NCBI RefSeq assembly: GCF_904063055.1
Contig: NZ_CAJFCN010000001.1
Coordinates: 124,001 to 188,000 of the forward strand
Source: Pseudomonas paracarnis
GTDB lineage: Bacteria; Pseudomonadota; Gammaproteobacteria; Pseudomonadales; Pseudomonadaceae
Reading direction: 5' to 3'
Length of the DNA stretch: 64,000 nt
Every line of letters starts with the position of its first letter. The first letter of the stretch is position 1. A program made the translations under genes and the position numbers. Of the stretch, positions 21,596-30,044 are shown piece by piece. Below the pieces are notes generated by a model that was not told the DNA's origin, did no database searches, and saw only the letters and a program-made list of their open reading frames with translations.

Positions 21596-22498
21596 TTACA
21601 GCCCCTTTTGCGCCACGGTTTGCGCGGCGACCACCAGGCATTTGGTCAGCTCTGGGGATGAGAACTTGGTGAGCACCGAGTCGGCGCCGGCCAGGCGCGC
21701 TTTTTCGCTGTTCATCGCACTGTCCAGAGAGGTGTGCAACAGCACATAGAGGTCCTTGAAATCCGGGGTTTCGCGCAGGGTGCGGGTGAGGGCGTAGCCG
21801 TCCATCTCAGACATCTCGATGTCCGACACCACCACGTTGATCTGTTCAACCGTGCCTTGCAGTTCCAGCAACACGTCGATGGCTTCCTTGGCGCTGCGGG
21901 CGGTGTGGCAGGTCAGGCCGAGGTTGCGCAGGGTGTGTACCGATTGCTGCAAAGCCACCTGGCTGTCGTCCACCACCAGGATGCGGGCGTTGCCCAGCAC
22001 TTCGGCTTCTTCCATGGTCAGGTCGGTCGGCGCCGCTTCAATCGGTGCCGGGGCGATGCCATGGATGACTTTCTCGATATCCAGCACCTGCACCAGGCCA
22101 CCTTCCACCTGGGTCACACCGGTGATAAACACCCGATTGCCGCCGGAGCCGTAGGGCGGCGGGCGGATATCGGTGGTCAGGCAATGCACGATCTTGCTTA
22201 CCGCCTGAACATGCAGGCCCTGCTTGGAACGGCTGACATCGGTGACGATCAGGCAGCCGCCGTCCGGGTCTTGCAAAGGCATTTCACCCAGGGCGCGGCT
22301 CAAGTCGATCACCGACAACGAAGCGCCGCGCAAGGTGGCGATGCCTTTGACGTGCGGGTGGGACTCCGGCAGCTTGGTCAACGGCGGGCAGGGGATGATC
22401 TCACTGACTTTCAACAGGTTGATGGCCATCAGCTTGCCGCTGCGCAAGGTAAAGAGCAGAAGCGAGAGTGAGTCTGCGCGGGCTTTGGTGGTGGACAT
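21596..22498 (-). CDS. CheV-type chemotaxis coupling protein (CheW-REC)
   Basis: This 300-residue cytoplasmic protein has a CheW-like coupling domain (about residues 10-150: LLLFTLRSGKLMAINLLKV, GIATLRGASLSVIDLS) fused to a C-terminal receiver domain (about 172-297: ILVVDDSQVALQQ, phospho-acceptor Asp in VVVSDIEMSEMDGYAL). CheV proteins couple chemoreceptors to CheA and may take phosphate for adaptation. Pseudomonads carry several. No other chemotaxis gene is in the window. It is followed three bases later by the GNAT gene. Confidence 0.9.
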   Translation of the reverse strand: MSTTKARADSLSLLLFTLRSGKLMAINLLKVSEIIPCPPLTKLPESHPHVKGIATLRGASLSVIDLSRALGEMPLQDPDGGCLIVTDVSRSKQGLHVQAVSKIVHCLTTDIRPPPYGSGGNRVFITGVTQVEGGLVQVLDIEKVIHGIAPAPIEAAPTDLTMEEAEVLGNARILVVDDSQVALQQSVHTLRNLGLTCHTARSAKEAIDVLLELQGTVEQINVVVSDIEMSEMDGYALTRTLRETPDFKDLYVLLHTSLDSAMNSEKARLAGADSVLTKFSSPELTKCLVVAAQTVAQKGL

Positions 22499-22593
22499 AA
22501 AAACCTTCTGTGGATCAGGGATGACGATCTATAGAGAGTTATCGACTTGGCTGGCCTGGGCTTTAACCGGATTTTTGTGTCGGGCACTGTTTA

Positions 22594-22621
22594 TGTGGGC
22601 GCTGGCAAGCCAGCTCCCACA
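22594..22621. repeat. Short palindrome derived from the REP unit
   Basis: TGTGGGCGCTGGC and GCCAGCTCCCACA form a compact hairpin with the REP ends but without the usual centre. It lies between the dehydrogenase stop and the CheV-type gene. Confidence 0.75.
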
Positions 22622-22633
22622 TTAAGTCCAGTA

Positions 22634-23608
22634 TCAGCCCTTCCAGGCCTGGGGGTTCACCAGATCCTGCGGGCGTTGGCCCAGCAGGGCGCTGCGCAGG
22701 TTGTCCACGGCGCGGTTGGCCATGGCTTCGCGGGTTTCACCGGTGGCCGAACCAATATGCGGCAGGGTCACCGCATTGCTCAGCTGGAACAACGGCGATT
22801 CAGCCAGCGGTTCCTTTTCATACACATCCAGCCCGGCGCCACGAATGCGTTGGGTTTGCAGGGCTTCGACCAGCGCTGGCTCATCCACCACCGGCCCACG
22901 GGAAATATTGATCAGAATCGCGCTGGGCTTCATCAACGCCAGCTCCCGAGTGCTGATCAGGTGATGGGTCTTGTCGCTCAACGGCACCACCAGGCAGACG
23001 AAATCCGCCTCGGCCAGCAACTGCTCCAGGCTGCGAAACTGCGCGCCCAGTTCCTGCTCCAGCGCGGTCTTGCGGCTATTGCCGCTGTAAATGATCGGCA
23101 TGTTGAAGCCCAGGCGCCCACGCCGGGCCACGGCTGCGCCGATATTGCCCATGCCGACAATGCCCAGGGTCTTGCCGTGCACATCGCAACCAAACAAAGG
23201 CGCGCCCACGCTGGCTTTCCATTGGCCGGCCTTGGTCCAGGCGTCCAATTCGGCCACGCGGCGGGCGCTGCTCATCAGCAACGCAAAGGCCAGGTCGGCA
23301 GTGCTCTCGGTGAGCACATCGGGGGTGTTGGTGAGCAGGATCCCGCGCTCGTTGAAGTACGGCACGTCGTAGTTGTCGTAGCCCACCGACACGCTGGACA
23401 CCACCTCCAGCTTGCTCGCGCTTTCAAGCTGCTCGCGGCCCAGCTTGCGGCCCACGCCGATCAAGCCATGGGCATGGGGCAGGGCTTCGTTGAACTGTGC
23501 GTTGATGTCACCCAGTTTGGGGTTGGGCACGATCACCTCGAAATCGTGTTGCAGGCGTTCGATCATGGGCGGGGTGATACGGCTGAAGGCCAGGACAGTC
23601 TTTTTCAT
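22634..23608 (-). CDS. D-isomer 2-hydroxyacid dehydrogenase (glyoxylate/hydroxypyruvate reductase-like)
   Basis: This is an NAD(P)H-dependent cytoplasmic dehydrogenase of 324 residues from the ATG at 23608. The Rossmann motif is GIVGMGNIGAAVARRG (about residues 151-166). The catalytic Arg is in INISRGPVVDE, the Glu in DVYEKEPL and the His in TLPHIGSATGETR. The arrangement fits GhrB/TkrA-type enzymes that reduce glyoxylate, hydroxypyruvate or 2-ketogluconate. A longer frame reaches 23656, but that part reads through a REP remnant, so the internal ATG is preferred. Confidence 0.88.
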   Translation of the reverse strand: MKKTVLAFSRITPPMIERLQHDFEVIVPNPKLGDINAQFNEALPHAHGLIGVGRKLGREQLESASKLEVVSSVSVGYDNYDVPYFNERGILLTNTPDVLTESTADLAFALLMSSARRVAELDAWTKAGQWKASVGAPLFGCDVHGKTLGIVGMGNIGAAVARRGRLGFNMPIIYSGNSRKTALEQELGAQFRSLEQLLAEADFVCLVVPLSDKTHHLISTRELALMKPSAILINISRGPVVDEPALVEALQTQRIRGAGLDVYEKEPLAESPLFQLSNAVTLPHIGSATGETREAMANRAVDNLRSALLGQRPQDLVNPQAWKG

Positions 23609-23627
23609 TGCAGAACTCCACTCAACA

Positions 23628-23655
23628 TGTGGGAGCTGGCTTGCATGCTCCCACA
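23628..23655. repeat. Truncated REP palindrome
   Basis: A TGTGGGAGCTGGCTTGC arm meets GCTCCCACA directly, giving a shortened REP hairpin. It lies upstream of the dehydrogenase gene and downstream of the LysR gene. Confidence 0.75.
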
Positions 23656-23692
23656 ATGAATTTATAGGGGGTGGGGAAGCAGCATGCCAAAA

Positions 23693-24661
23693 TCAGTTCG
23701 CCATCCGCACGCCACCCACACCACCGCTCAACTCATACGCCACCAACTCCGCCTGGTGCGCCGCCAGAATTTCCGGCAACGAACCGCGCAGGTATTCCAC
23801 CCAGGTCTTGATCTTCGCATCCAGGTATTGGCGCGAAGGATAGATGGCGTACAGGTTCAGCTCCTGGGAACGGTAGGTCGGCATCACCCGCACCAGCGTG
23901 CCATTGCGCAGCCCTTCGATGGCGGCATACACCGGCAGCAGGCCGACGCCCATGCCGCTGGTGATCGCGGTTTTCATCGCGTCGGCCGAGTTCACCAGGA
24001 ACGGCGAGCTGTTGATCGCCACGCTTTCCTGGCCTTCAGGGCCGTTGAAGGTCCATTTGTCCAACTGGACCACTGGGCTGACCAGGCGCAGGCACGCATG
24101 GTTGAGCAAGTCCTGGGGCCGCTGTGCGCAGCCCTTGGCCTTGACGTAGTCCGGCGAGGCGCAGGCGATGCTGTAGGTGATGCCCAGGCGCTGGGACACG
24201 AAACCTGAATCCGGCAGTTCGCTGGCCAGCACGATGGACACGTCGTAGCCCTCATCGAGCAAATCCGGCACGCGGTTGGCCAGGGTCAGGTCGAAGGTCA
24301 CGTCGGGATGGGTGCGGCGGTAGCGGGCAATGGCGTCAATGACGAAATGCTGGCCGATGCCGGTCATGGTGTGCACTTTCAACTGCCCGGCCGGGCGCGC
24401 GTGAGCGTCGCTGGCCTCGGCCTCGGCCTCTTCGACGTAGGCGAGGATCTGCTCGCAGCGCAGCAAATAGCGTTTGCCGGCTTCGGTCAGCGCGATGCGT
24501 CGGGTGGTGCGGTTGAGCAAGCGGGTTTGCAGGTGGGCCTCAAGGTTGGAGACCGCGCGCGAGACGTTGGCCGTGGTGGTGTCCAGTTGCACGGCGGCGG
24601 CGGTGAAGCTGCCGGCTTCGGCCACACAACTGAAGGCGCGCATGTTTTGCAAAGTGTCCAT
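23693..24661 (-). CDS. LysR-family transcriptional regulator (AaeR-like by context)
   Basis: This 322-residue regulator has an N-terminal winged helix-turn-helix (FSCVAEAGSFTAAAVQLDTTTANVSRAVSNLE, given here only as the region of residues 10-41) and a C-terminal co-inducer domain (about 95-295). It is transcribed away from the efflux cluster that starts at 24843, with 181 bases between. That matches the usual LysR arrangement and the aaeR-aaeXAB organisation of enterobacteria, so it probably controls the cluster in response to an aromatic or other weak acid. The effector is inferred, not seen. Confidence 0.88.
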   Translation of the reverse strand: MDTLQNMRAFSCVAEAGSFTAAAVQLDTTTANVSRAVSNLEAHLQTRLLNRTTRRIALTEAGKRYLLRCEQILAYVEEAEAEASDAHARPAGQLKVHTMTGIGQHFVIDAIARYRRTHPDVTFDLTLANRVPDLLDEGYDVSIVLASELPDSGFVSQRLGITYSIACASPDYVKAKGCAQRPQDLLNHACLRLVSPVVQLDKWTFNGPEGQESVAINSSPFLVNSADAMKTAITSGMGVGLLPVYAAIEGLRNGTLVRVMPTYRSQELNLYAIYPSRQYLDAKIKTWVEYLRGSLPEILAAHQAELVAYELSGGVGGVRMAN

Positions 24662-24693
24662 GGAGTGTTCTCAAGGGAGATAGCAAATTGTGA

Positions 24694-24712
24694 CAGAAAG
24701 TTACGCTTTCAG
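24694..24712. promoter_or_regulatory. Candidate LysR operator in the divergent efflux promoter region
   Basis: CAGAAAG and CTTTCAG are inverted around five bases with one mismatch, between a LysR gene and its divergent efflux cluster. The size fits a LysR half-site pair. No promoter hexamers could be set with confidence. Confidence 0.4.
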
Positions 24713-24842
24713 TGATCCCTACCAACGGATTATCGCCTGAACGGTAACAAAGATTCACAGGAATACCAGCTTATCGTCCTCCCTGGCGCCGCCTAGAATT
24801 GCGCCACCTCTCCCGCAACACCCTCTCAGGAATTCGCTTGCC

Positions 24843-26354
24843 GTGCCGCGTCGCATCAGCAGAGAGCTGAAGACTCTCAGTGTTTGGGCTTTAACGTCAG
24901 TCATCAGCGGTTGCATCGGAACCGGAGGAATCGCCCCGCAAGGCCAGGCGATCAACGCCAATACCCTGGCCACCGACGCCGCGATCCAGAGCGCCGACCG
25001 CGACGCCCACTGGCCCACCGCCCAATGGTGGCAGGCCTACGGCGACCCGCAGCTCAACCGTTGGGTCGAACTCGCCACCCGCAACAGCCCCAGCCTGGCC
25101 GTGGCCGCCGCCCGTGTGCGGCAAGCCCGAGCGCTGGCCGGCGTGGCCGAGTCGGCCGAGTCGCTGCAGGTCAACAGCGACACCACCCTCAAGCGTCACA
25201 ACTGGCCGAAGGATCAGTTCTACGGCCCCGGCCAATTGAGCGGCGCCAACACCTGGGACAACAATTCGTCCCTGGGCCTGAGCTACGCCCTCGACCTGTG
25301 GGGCCGGGAAAGCAACACGACCGAACGCGCCGTCGACCTGGCGCACATGAGCGCCGCCGAAGCGCGCCTGGCCCAGCTCGAACTGCAAAACAACGTGGTG
25401 CGCGCCTATATCCAGCTGTCGTTGCAGTACGCCAACCATGACATCGCGGCCGCCACCCTGGCCCAGCAACAGCAGATCCTGGACCTGGCCAACAAACGCC
25501 TGGCCGCCGGGATCGGTACTCACTTTGACGTCAGCCAAGCCGAAACCCCGCTGCCGGAAACCCATCGCCAACTGGATGCCCTGGACGAGGAAATCGCCCT
25601 GAGCCGTAACCAACTGGCGGCGTTGGCCGGCAAAGGCCCGGGGGAGGGCGCGCAGTTGCAGCGCCCGACCCTGGCCCTCGCCGCGCCGTTGAAATTGCCC
25701 TCCAGCCTGCCCGCGCAATTGCTCGGCCAACGCCCGGACGTGGTCGCCAGTCGCTGGCAGGTAGCGGCCCAGGCGCGGGGTATCGATGTGGCTCATGCAG
25801 GCTTCTACCCCAACGTCGACCTGGTCGGCAGCCTTGGCTACATGGCCACTGGGGGCGGCATGCTGGAATTCCTGGCTGGCAAGAAATTCAACTACAACGT
25901 CGGCCCGGCGATCACCTTGCCGATCTTCGACGGCGGCCGTCTACGTGCGCAATTGGGTGAAGCCAGTGCCGGCTACGACATCGCGGTGGCCCAGTACAAC
26001 CAGACCCTGGTCAATGCGCTCAAGGGCATCAGCGACCAGTTGATCCGCCGCGAATCCATGGACAAGCAATCGGTTTTTGCCGCGCAGTCGGTGGCCTCGG
26101 CGCAGAAAACCTACGACATCGCCATGATCGCCTATCAGCGTGGCCTCACTGATTACCTCAACGTGCTCAACGCCCAAACCTTGTTGTTTCGCCAGCAGCA
26201 GATCGCACAACAGGTGCAGGCGGCACGCCTCAGCGCCCATGCCGAGCTAGTGACCGCCTTGGGCGGCGGCCTCGGTGCTGGCGATGATGTGCCCACGGCT
26301 GCCAAGACACTCCCAAGCAAGACTCCGGCGGCGCTCGCCGTGTTTGATCACTGA
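24843..26354 (+). CDS. Efflux outer-membrane lipoprotein (NodT/OprM family)
   Basis: This is a TolC-like outer-membrane channel of 503 residues. The N-terminal signal ends in a lipobox (VISGC, Cys near residue 20), so the mature protein should be lipidated. Two OEP repeats follow, with NSPSLAVAAARVRQARALAG, GLSYALDLWGRES and GPAITLPIFDGGRLRAQL as family landmarks. The GTG start at 24843 is the first good start before the signal. It is the first gene of a cluster with an AaeB-like permease, a DUF1656 protein and an AaeA-like adaptor, giving a complete envelope-spanning export system. Confidence 0.9.
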   Translation: MPRRISRELKTLSVWALTSVISGCIGTGGIAPQGQAINANTLATDAAIQSADRDAHWPTAQWWQAYGDPQLNRWVELATRNSPSLAVAAARVRQARALAGVAESAESLQVNSDTTLKRHNWPKDQFYGPGQLSGANTWDNNSSLGLSYALDLWGRESNTTERAVDLAHMSAAEARLAQLELQNNVVRAYIQLSLQYANHDIAAATLAQQQQILDLANKRLAAGIGTHFDVSQAETPLPETHRQLDALDEEIALSRNQLAALAGKGPGEGAQLQRPTLALAAPLKLPSSLPAQLLGQRPDVVASRWQVAAQARGIDVAHAGFYPNVDLVGSLGYMATGGGMLEFLAGKKFNYNVGPAITLPIFDGGRLRAQLGEASAGYDIAVAQYNQTLVNALKGISDQLIRRESMDKQSVFAAQSVASAQKTYDIAMIAYQRGLTDYLNVLNAQTLLFRQQQIAQQVQAARLSAHAELVTALGGGLGAGDDVPTAAKTLPSKTPAALAVFDH

Positions 26355-26364
26355 GTAGGCCTTG

Positions 26365-28542
26365 ATGACTCCCTTGCCTGCACCGCTGCGCTGGCTGCAT
26401 TCCCTTGAGTGGCGCCGTGGTTTTTTCGACTGGGCACGCAGTGATGGCGTGACCTGGGTGTATATCTTCAAAGTGCTGGTCGCTGCGTTCCTGACGCTGT
26501 GGCTGGCGATGCGCCTGGAACTGCCGCAACCGCGCACGGCGATGATCACCGTATTTATCGTGATGCAGCCCCAGAGCGGCCAGGTGTTCGCCAAGAGTTT
26601 CTATCGCTTCCTCGGGACCTTGGCAGGCTCGGCGGTGATGGTGCTGTTGATCGCTTTGTTTGCGCAGAACACCGAACTGTTCCTCGGTGCGCTGGCGATC
26701 TGGGTGGGCATTTGCACCGCTGGCGCCACGCGCAATCGTAACTTTCGCGCCTATGGGTTCGTGCTCGCCGGCTACACCGCGGCGATGGTCGGCCTGCCGG
26801 CCCTGGCCCACCCGGACGGCGCCTTCATGGCGGCGGTGTGGCGGGTGCTGGAAATCTCCCTGGGGATACTGTGCTCGACACTGGTCAGCGCCGCCATCCT
26901 GCCGCAGACCTCCAGCGACGCCATGCGCAACGCGCTGTACCAGCGCTTCGGTGTGTTCGCGCTGTTTGTGACCGATGGCCTGCGCGGGCGCAGCCAACGC
27001 GAAGGTTTCGAGGCCAGCAACGTGCGCTTTATTGCCGAAGCCGTGGGGCTGGAAGGCCTGCGCAGCGTCACCGTGTTCGAAGACCCGCACATGCGTCGGC
27101 GTAACGGGCGGCTCAGTCGCCTTAACAGCGAATTCATGAGCATCACCACGCGCTTCAACGCCTTGCATCAATTGCTTGAACGCTTGCGCGCCGATGAGGC
27201 CGACCATGTAGTGGCAGCGATCAAGCCCGGCCTGCAAGACCTGGCCGAAGTGCTCGACGGCTTCTCTGGCCGCGCCCTCACCAGCTTGGATGCCGCGCGC
27301 CTGGTCAACCAACTGAGCGCCTACAAGGACGGCCTGCCCGCCAAGGTGCGTAGCCTGCGGGCGAGCTTCCAGGAAGACAACCCGACGGACGCCGAGCAGT
27401 TGGATTTCCACACTGCCTACGAGCTGCTGTACCGCTTCGTCGACGACCTGCACAACTACGCGCAAACCCACGCGTCCCTGGCCGAGCATCGCCATGCGCG
27501 GGAGGATTGGCACGAAGCCTACACGCCAAAGACCAACTGGTTGGCCTGTGCCGCTGCCGGTGTGCGCGCCTCGTTTATCCTGGTTGTGCTGGGCAGTTAC
27601 TGGGTGGCCACGGCCTGGCCCAGCGGCGCCACCATGACCCTGATCGCGGCGGCCACGGTGGGCCTGTCTGCTGCCACGCCCAACCCCAAGCGCATGGCGT
27701 TCCAGATGGCCTGCGGCACCTTGATCGGCGCCTTGGTCGGCTTTGTCGAAATGTTCTTCGTGTTCCCCTGGATCGACGGTTTCCCGCTGCTGTGCGTGAT
27801 GCTGGCGCCGGTGATCATCTTCGGTGCCTTCCTCTCCTCCCGCCCGCAATACGCCGGTGTGGGTGTGGGCCTGTTGATCTTCTTCAGCACCGGCTCGGTG
27901 CCCGACAACCTCACGGTCTATAACCCCTACACCTTTATCAACGACTACATCGCCATGGTCATCGGCATGCTGGTATGCGCGGCGGCGGGGGCGATCATTT
28001 TGCCGCCCAACAGCCGCTGGTTGTGGCGCCGCCTGGAGCAAGACCTGCGTGAGCAGGTGGTGTATGCCATCAGCGGCAAGCTCAAGGGCCTGGCGTCGAG
28101 CTTTGAAAGCCGCACCCGCGACCTGCTGCACCAAGCGTATGGCCTCGCGGCCGGCCAGCCGCAGGTGCAACGCGATTTGCTGCGCTGGATGTTCGTGGTG
28201 CTGGAGGTCGGCCACGCGATCATCGAACTGCGCAAGGAGCAGGCGATTTTGCCGGTGCACCCGGCGTATGCCGAGTCGCAGCCGTGGCGCCAGGCGATCC
28301 GCGTGATGGGACGCTCGCTGGTGCGGCTGTTCCTGCAACCCAGCGCCAGCAACCTGGAGCGCGGGTTGATTGCCGTCGACCATGCGATCAGCCGCGTGCA
28401 GGCCACCGACGAACCCTTCGCCCCGCACTTCGACACCTCGGCCCTGCGCCGGGTGAAGAGCTACCTGCACTTTATTCGCACCTCGTTGCTCGACCCGCAA
28501 TCGCCTCTGGCCGCCCTCAAAGGAGCCCCGAATGCCTCGTGA
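26365..28542 (+). CDS. FUSC-family aromatic-acid exporter (AaeB-like)
   Basis: This 725-residue inner-membrane protein has two hydrophobic halves separated by a soluble region, typical of the p-hydroxybenzoate efflux AaeB/FUSC family. The first half starts YIFKVLVAAFLTLWLAMRLELPQPRTAMITVF (residues about 29-60) and the second half begins near residue 390 (NWLACAAAGVRASFILVVLG). A TTG at 26362 precedes the ATG, and the ATG is chosen. It overlaps the next small gene by 11 bases. The family exports hydroxylated aromatic carboxylates. The actual substrate here is not known. Confidence 0.9.
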   Translation: MTPLPAPLRWLHSLEWRRGFFDWARSDGVTWVYIFKVLVAAFLTLWLAMRLELPQPRTAMITVFIVMQPQSGQVFAKSFYRFLGTLAGSAVMVLLIALFAQNTELFLGALAIWVGICTAGATRNRNFRAYGFVLAGYTAAMVGLPALAHPDGAFMAAVWRVLEISLGILCSTLVSAAILPQTSSDAMRNALYQRFGVFALFVTDGLRGRSQREGFEASNVRFIAEAVGLEGLRSVTVFEDPHMRRRNGRLSRLNSEFMSITTRFNALHQLLERLRADEADHVVAAIKPGLQDLAEVLDGFSGRALTSLDAARLVNQLSAYKDGLPAKVRSLRASFQEDNPTDAEQLDFHTAYELLYRFVDDLHNYAQTHASLAEHRHAREDWHEAYTPKTNWLACAAAGVRASFILVVLGSYWVATAWPSGATMTLIAAATVGLSAATPNPKRMAFQMACGTLIGALVGFVEMFFVFPWIDGFPLLCVMLAPVIIFGAFLSSRPQYAGVGVGLLIFFSTGSVPDNLTVYNPYTFINDYIAMVIGMLVCAAAGAIILPPNSRWLWRRLEQDLREQVVYAISGKLKGLASSFESRTRDLLHQAYGLAAGQPQVQRDLLRWMFVVLEVGHAIIELRKEQAILPVHPAYAESQPWRQAIRVMGRSLVRLFLQPSASNLERGLIAVDHAISRVQATDEPFAPHFDTSALRRVKSYLHFIRTSLLDPQSPLAALKGAPNAS

Positions 28543-28732
28543 AATTGCATTCCACGGCATCTATATGCCGACCATGACCCTGATGTTCTTGATCGCAGCG
28601 GGGCTGGCCTGGGCGGTTGACCGCTTCCTGGCCGGGTTCGACCTGTACCGTTTCTTCTGGCACCCGGCGCTGCTGCGCCTGAGCCTGTTCGCTTGCCTGT
28701 TCGGCGCCCTGGCGCTGAGCGTCTACCGTTGA
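28532..28732 (+). CDS. DUF1656 small membrane protein (AaeX-like)
   Basis: This 66-residue protein has two membrane helices (about residues 10-30 and 43-63) and starts MPREIAFHGIYMPTM, a typical DUF1656 opening. AAAGGAGCC precedes the ATG. It is nested between the AaeB-like permease (11-base overlap) and the AaeA-like adaptor (10-base gap), the usual place of AaeX. Its exact role in efflux is not established. Confidence 0.9.
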   Translation: MPREIAFHGIYMPTMTLMFLIAAGLAWAVDRFLAGFDLYRFFWHPALLRLSLFACLFGALALSVYR

Positions 28733-28742
28733 GAATGCCCCG

Positions 28743-29603
28743 ATGAAAAAGTTTTTCAGCCTGCTCGCCACCTTGCTGGTGCTGGCGTTGGCGATCTGGA
28801 TTGGCCGCACGTTGTGGGTGCACTACATGCAAACGCCGTGGACCCGCGATGGTCGCGTGCGCGCCGACATTATCAATGTGGCGGCTGACGTTACCGGCGA
28901 AGTGGTGGACGTGCCGGTACGCGATAACCAGTTGGTGAAAAAAGGCGACCTGCTGATGCAGATCGACCCCGAGCACTACCGCATTGCCGTCAAGCAAGCG
29001 CAATCGCTGGTGGCCTCCCGCAAGGCCACTTGGGAAATGCGCAAGGTCAACGCGCACCGCCGCGCCGACCTGGACGCGCTAGTGATCTCCAGGGAAAACC
29101 GCGACGACGCCAGCAACATCGCCGACTCGGCCCTGGCCGATTATCAGCACGCCCTGGCGCAACTGGAGGCCGCTGAACTCAACTTGAAACGTACCCGTGT
29201 GCTGGCGGCGGTGGACGGCTACGTCACCAACCTCAACGTGCACCGTGGCGACTATGCGCGTATCGGCGAAGCGAAAATGGCCGTGGTGGATATGAACTCG
29301 TTCTGGGTCTATGGCTTCTTCGAAGAAACCAAACTGCCCCACGTGAGGGTGGGCGACAAAGCCGATATGCAGCTGATGAGCGGCGAGACCTTGAAGGGCC
29401 ATGTGGAAAGCATCTCCCGTGGCATCTACGACCGCGACAACCCCGAGAGCCGTGAACTGATCGCCGATGTGAACCCGACCTTCAACTGGGTGCGCCTGGC
29501 TCAGCGCGTGCCGGTGCGGATTCACATTGATGAAGTGCCGGAAGGCGTGTTGTTGGCGGCAGGGATTACCTGCACCGTGATCGTCAACCCAACACAAAAC
29601 TAA
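28743..29603 (+). CDS. HlyD-family efflux adaptor (AaeA-like)
   Basis: This is a periplasmic adaptor of 286 residues: an N-terminal signal anchor (LLATLLVLALAIWIG), a lipoyl half-motif (VPVRDNQLVKKGDLLMQID), a short coiled-coil hairpin (about 80-150), the second half (VLAAVDGYVTNLNVHRGDYA) and a beta-barrel. It is full length for the AaeA/EmrA-like class. It completes the OMF-AaeB-AaeX-AaeA export cluster. Confidence 0.9.
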   Translation: MKKFFSLLATLLVLALAIWIGRTLWVHYMQTPWTRDGRVRADIINVAADVTGEVVDVPVRDNQLVKKGDLLMQIDPEHYRIAVKQAQSLVASRKATWEMRKVNAHRRADLDALVISRENRDDASNIADSALADYQHALAQLEAAELNLKRTRVLAAVDGYVTNLNVHRGDYARIGEAKMAVVDMNSFWVYGFFEETKLPHVRVGDKADMQLMSGETLKGHVESISRGIYDRDNPESRELIADVNPTFNWVRLAQRVPVRIHIDEVPEGVLLAAGITCTVIVNPTQN

Positions 29604-29635
29604 ACTGTGGGGGGGGCTTACCCGCTCCCACAGTT
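29603..29635. repeat. Hairpin between convergent genes
   Basis: AACTGTGGG and CCCACAGTT are perfectly inverted around a centre containing a G-run. It begins at the last base of the adaptor stop codon and sits between convergent genes, so it may act as a weak two-way terminator or be a decayed REP copy. There is no long T-run. Confidence 0.6.
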
Positions 29636-29642
29636 GACCGCG

Positions 29643-30044
29643 TCAGGCTTTGATAAAGGTTTCATGCAGGTGTCGCCACAGCAGCGCGCCACTGGCCTGT
29701 TTCTCGAACACCACCGTGGCGCGGCGGTCGGTCTGGGTGCCGCTGTCGTCAATCTGATGCTCGCGATACGTCACCGTGGCGCCGCGCGCATGGCGGTCGA
29801 TGCCGGTCATTTCACTCAAGGTGATTTTCAACCCCGGACGCATCCCGCCCAGACGCGTAAACAACGCATTGACCCCGGCCCTGTTGACCCGTGTACCGGT
29901 GGCGGGGGCGATCATGCTGAACTCGGGTGAGAAGCGCGCGAGCAGATTTTCCAGCGTGCCCTGAGGCGCAACCCCGGCAAACCATTGCTCGATCTCGACG
30001 TGGGTCTGGATCACTTCTTCGAAAAAATCGCTGTAGTCAATCAT
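29643..30044 (-). CDS. NTF2-like / SnoaL-type small protein (DUF4440-like)
   Basis: This is a 133-residue soluble protein from the ATG at 30044. The sequence has the alpha+beta layout of NTF2-like proteins: an N-terminal helix with VIQTHVEIEQWFAG, then strands with FSPEFSMIAPATGTRVNR and a C-terminal ATVVFEKQASGALLWRHLHETFI. The family includes enzymes and binding proteins, and no catalytic residues can be assigned. The start overlaps the last codons of the MFS gene, so the two are co-translated. Confidence 0.75.
   Translation of the reverse strand: MIDYSDFFEEVIQTHVEIEQWFAGVAPQGTLENLLARFSPEFSMIAPATGTRVNRAGVNALFTRLGGMRPGLKITLSEMTGIDRHARGATVTYREHQIDDSGTQTDRRATVVFEKQASGALLWRHLHETFIKA

Noticed and set aside
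26230..28560. A 776-codon minus-strand frame
   Set aside because: It is antisense to the AaeB-like permease with the same His/Gln/Arg-rich shadow composition.
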